Origin: Rhodospirillales bacterium
GTDB taxonomy: Bacteria; Pseudomonadota; Alphaproteobacteria; ATCC43930; CGMCC-115725
Direction: 5' to 3'
DNA length: 50,521 nucleotides
Assembly: GCA_027315365.1 (NCBI GenBank)
Contig: DAHUYF010000157.1
Span: 1 to 50,521 of the forward strand
The position numbers were made by a program, and so were the translations under genes. Below, in pieces: positions 50,301 to 50,521 of the stretch (its first letter is position 1; every line of letters starts with the position of its first letter). The notes under the pieces were generated by a model. That model was not told the DNA's origin. It was given only the letters and a program-made list of their open reading frames with translations, and made no database searches.

Positions 50301-50521
50301 CTAGAAGCTCGAGGAACCGCCCGAGCCGGATCCGCCCCAGCTGGGGCCGGGCGGCTTCGGCGGCGTCGGCGCGCTGTCCGCCGGCTTCGGTGCGGCATGC
50401 GAGCTGCCATGGGTCATCGGCGAGGACGTCGGCGGTGCCGGCGGCTTGGGCGATGGCGGCGGCGCTGCCGGCCGCGGCGGCGGTGCGGCGACGGCGGGCC
50501 GCGGCGGCGCCGGGCTGTGCG
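50301..50521 (-). CDS. Pro/Ala-rich protein, C-terminal end only
   Basis: A minus-strand frame enters from the window edge and ends at TAG (50301-50303), just before a strong terminator. The visible 72 residues are Pro/Ala/Lys-rich (PPPRPAAPPPSPKPPAPPTS) and end in a Gly/Ser tail (GPSWGGSGSGGSSSF). Its low-complexity nature gives no function. Envelope or secreted proteins often have such tails. The start lies outside the window. Confidence 0.55.
   Translation of the reverse strand, partial: HSPAPPRPAVAAPPPRPAAPPPSPKPPAPPTSSPMTHGSSHAAPKPADSAPTPPKPPGPSWGGSGSGGSSSF

Overview
The window is about 50.5 kb of very GC-rich chromosome. Gene content and order point to an alphaproteobacterium of the Rhodospirillales-like type. 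It carries the dusB-ntrB-ntrC-ntrY-ntrX nitrogen cluster followed by dat, a HAD gene, hfq and hflX. It also carries tpiA-secG-pyrG-kdsA-eno-ftsB-pdhABC-lpd-lipA-ratA, a lipoyl domain fused to the N-terminus of the pyruvate dehydrogenase E1 beta chain, and a bifunctional ispDF. kdsA shows a Gram-negative cell with Kdo lipopolysaccharide. I saw no rRNA, no tRNA and no CRISPR array.

Layout. 1-4.6 kb: a YibQ-like polysaccharide deacetylase (possibly cut by the window edge), then ppiD and trpE on the minus strand. 4.8-18.6 kb: a long plus-strand housekeeping run (tpiA, secG, pyrG, kdsA, eno, ftsB, the complete pyruvate dehydrogenase complex, lpd, lipA, ratA), interrupted between kdsA and eno by an SRPBCC-TetR gene pair with two palindromes at its promoter. 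19.1-25.2 kb: a hemolysin-III-type membrane protein, then a minus-strand set read ispDF-pgpA-cinA-acyl-CoA ligase-acyl-CoA ligase with start/stop overlaps. 25.3-33.5 kb: a cytochrome-c-assembly-like membrane protein and the ntr cluster, made of two sensor kinase/regulator pairs. 33.5-37.1 kb: an accessory patch with a DUF2252 kinase-like gene, a large inverted repeat, a glutathione transferase, a decayed IS630 element and a stranded gene fragment. 37.1-40.3 kb: dat, HAD, hfq, hflX. 40.3-50.5 kb: accessory metabolism (PEP-mutase family protein, alpha/beta hydrolase, beta-hydroxyacid dehydrogenase, ClC transporter, old yellow enzyme), a two-gene SNF2-helicase/zinc-cluster protein unit, and the tail of a Pro-rich gene with its terminator.

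How the genes work together. pdhA, pdhB, pdhC and lpd encode a whole pyruvate dehydrogenase complex, and lipA beside them makes its lipoyl cofactor. tpiA and eno supply glycolytic steps that feed it. dusB-ntrBC and ntrYX form the nitrogen and redox signalling module. hfq and hflX are post-transcriptional and ribosome-associated factors.

The best candidate for an undescribed system is the adjacent pair at 42773-46259, an SNF2-type ATPase and a partner with a six-cysteine C-terminal cluster. Other points are the tandem palindromes at 8745-8776, the 31-bp inverted repeat at 34644-34731, an NtrX without the sigma-54 contact loop, and an unusually AT-rich, structured gap near 48.7-49.0 kb. All calls were made by reading the sequence. 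No database search or folding program was run, and palindromes and promoters were matched by eye.
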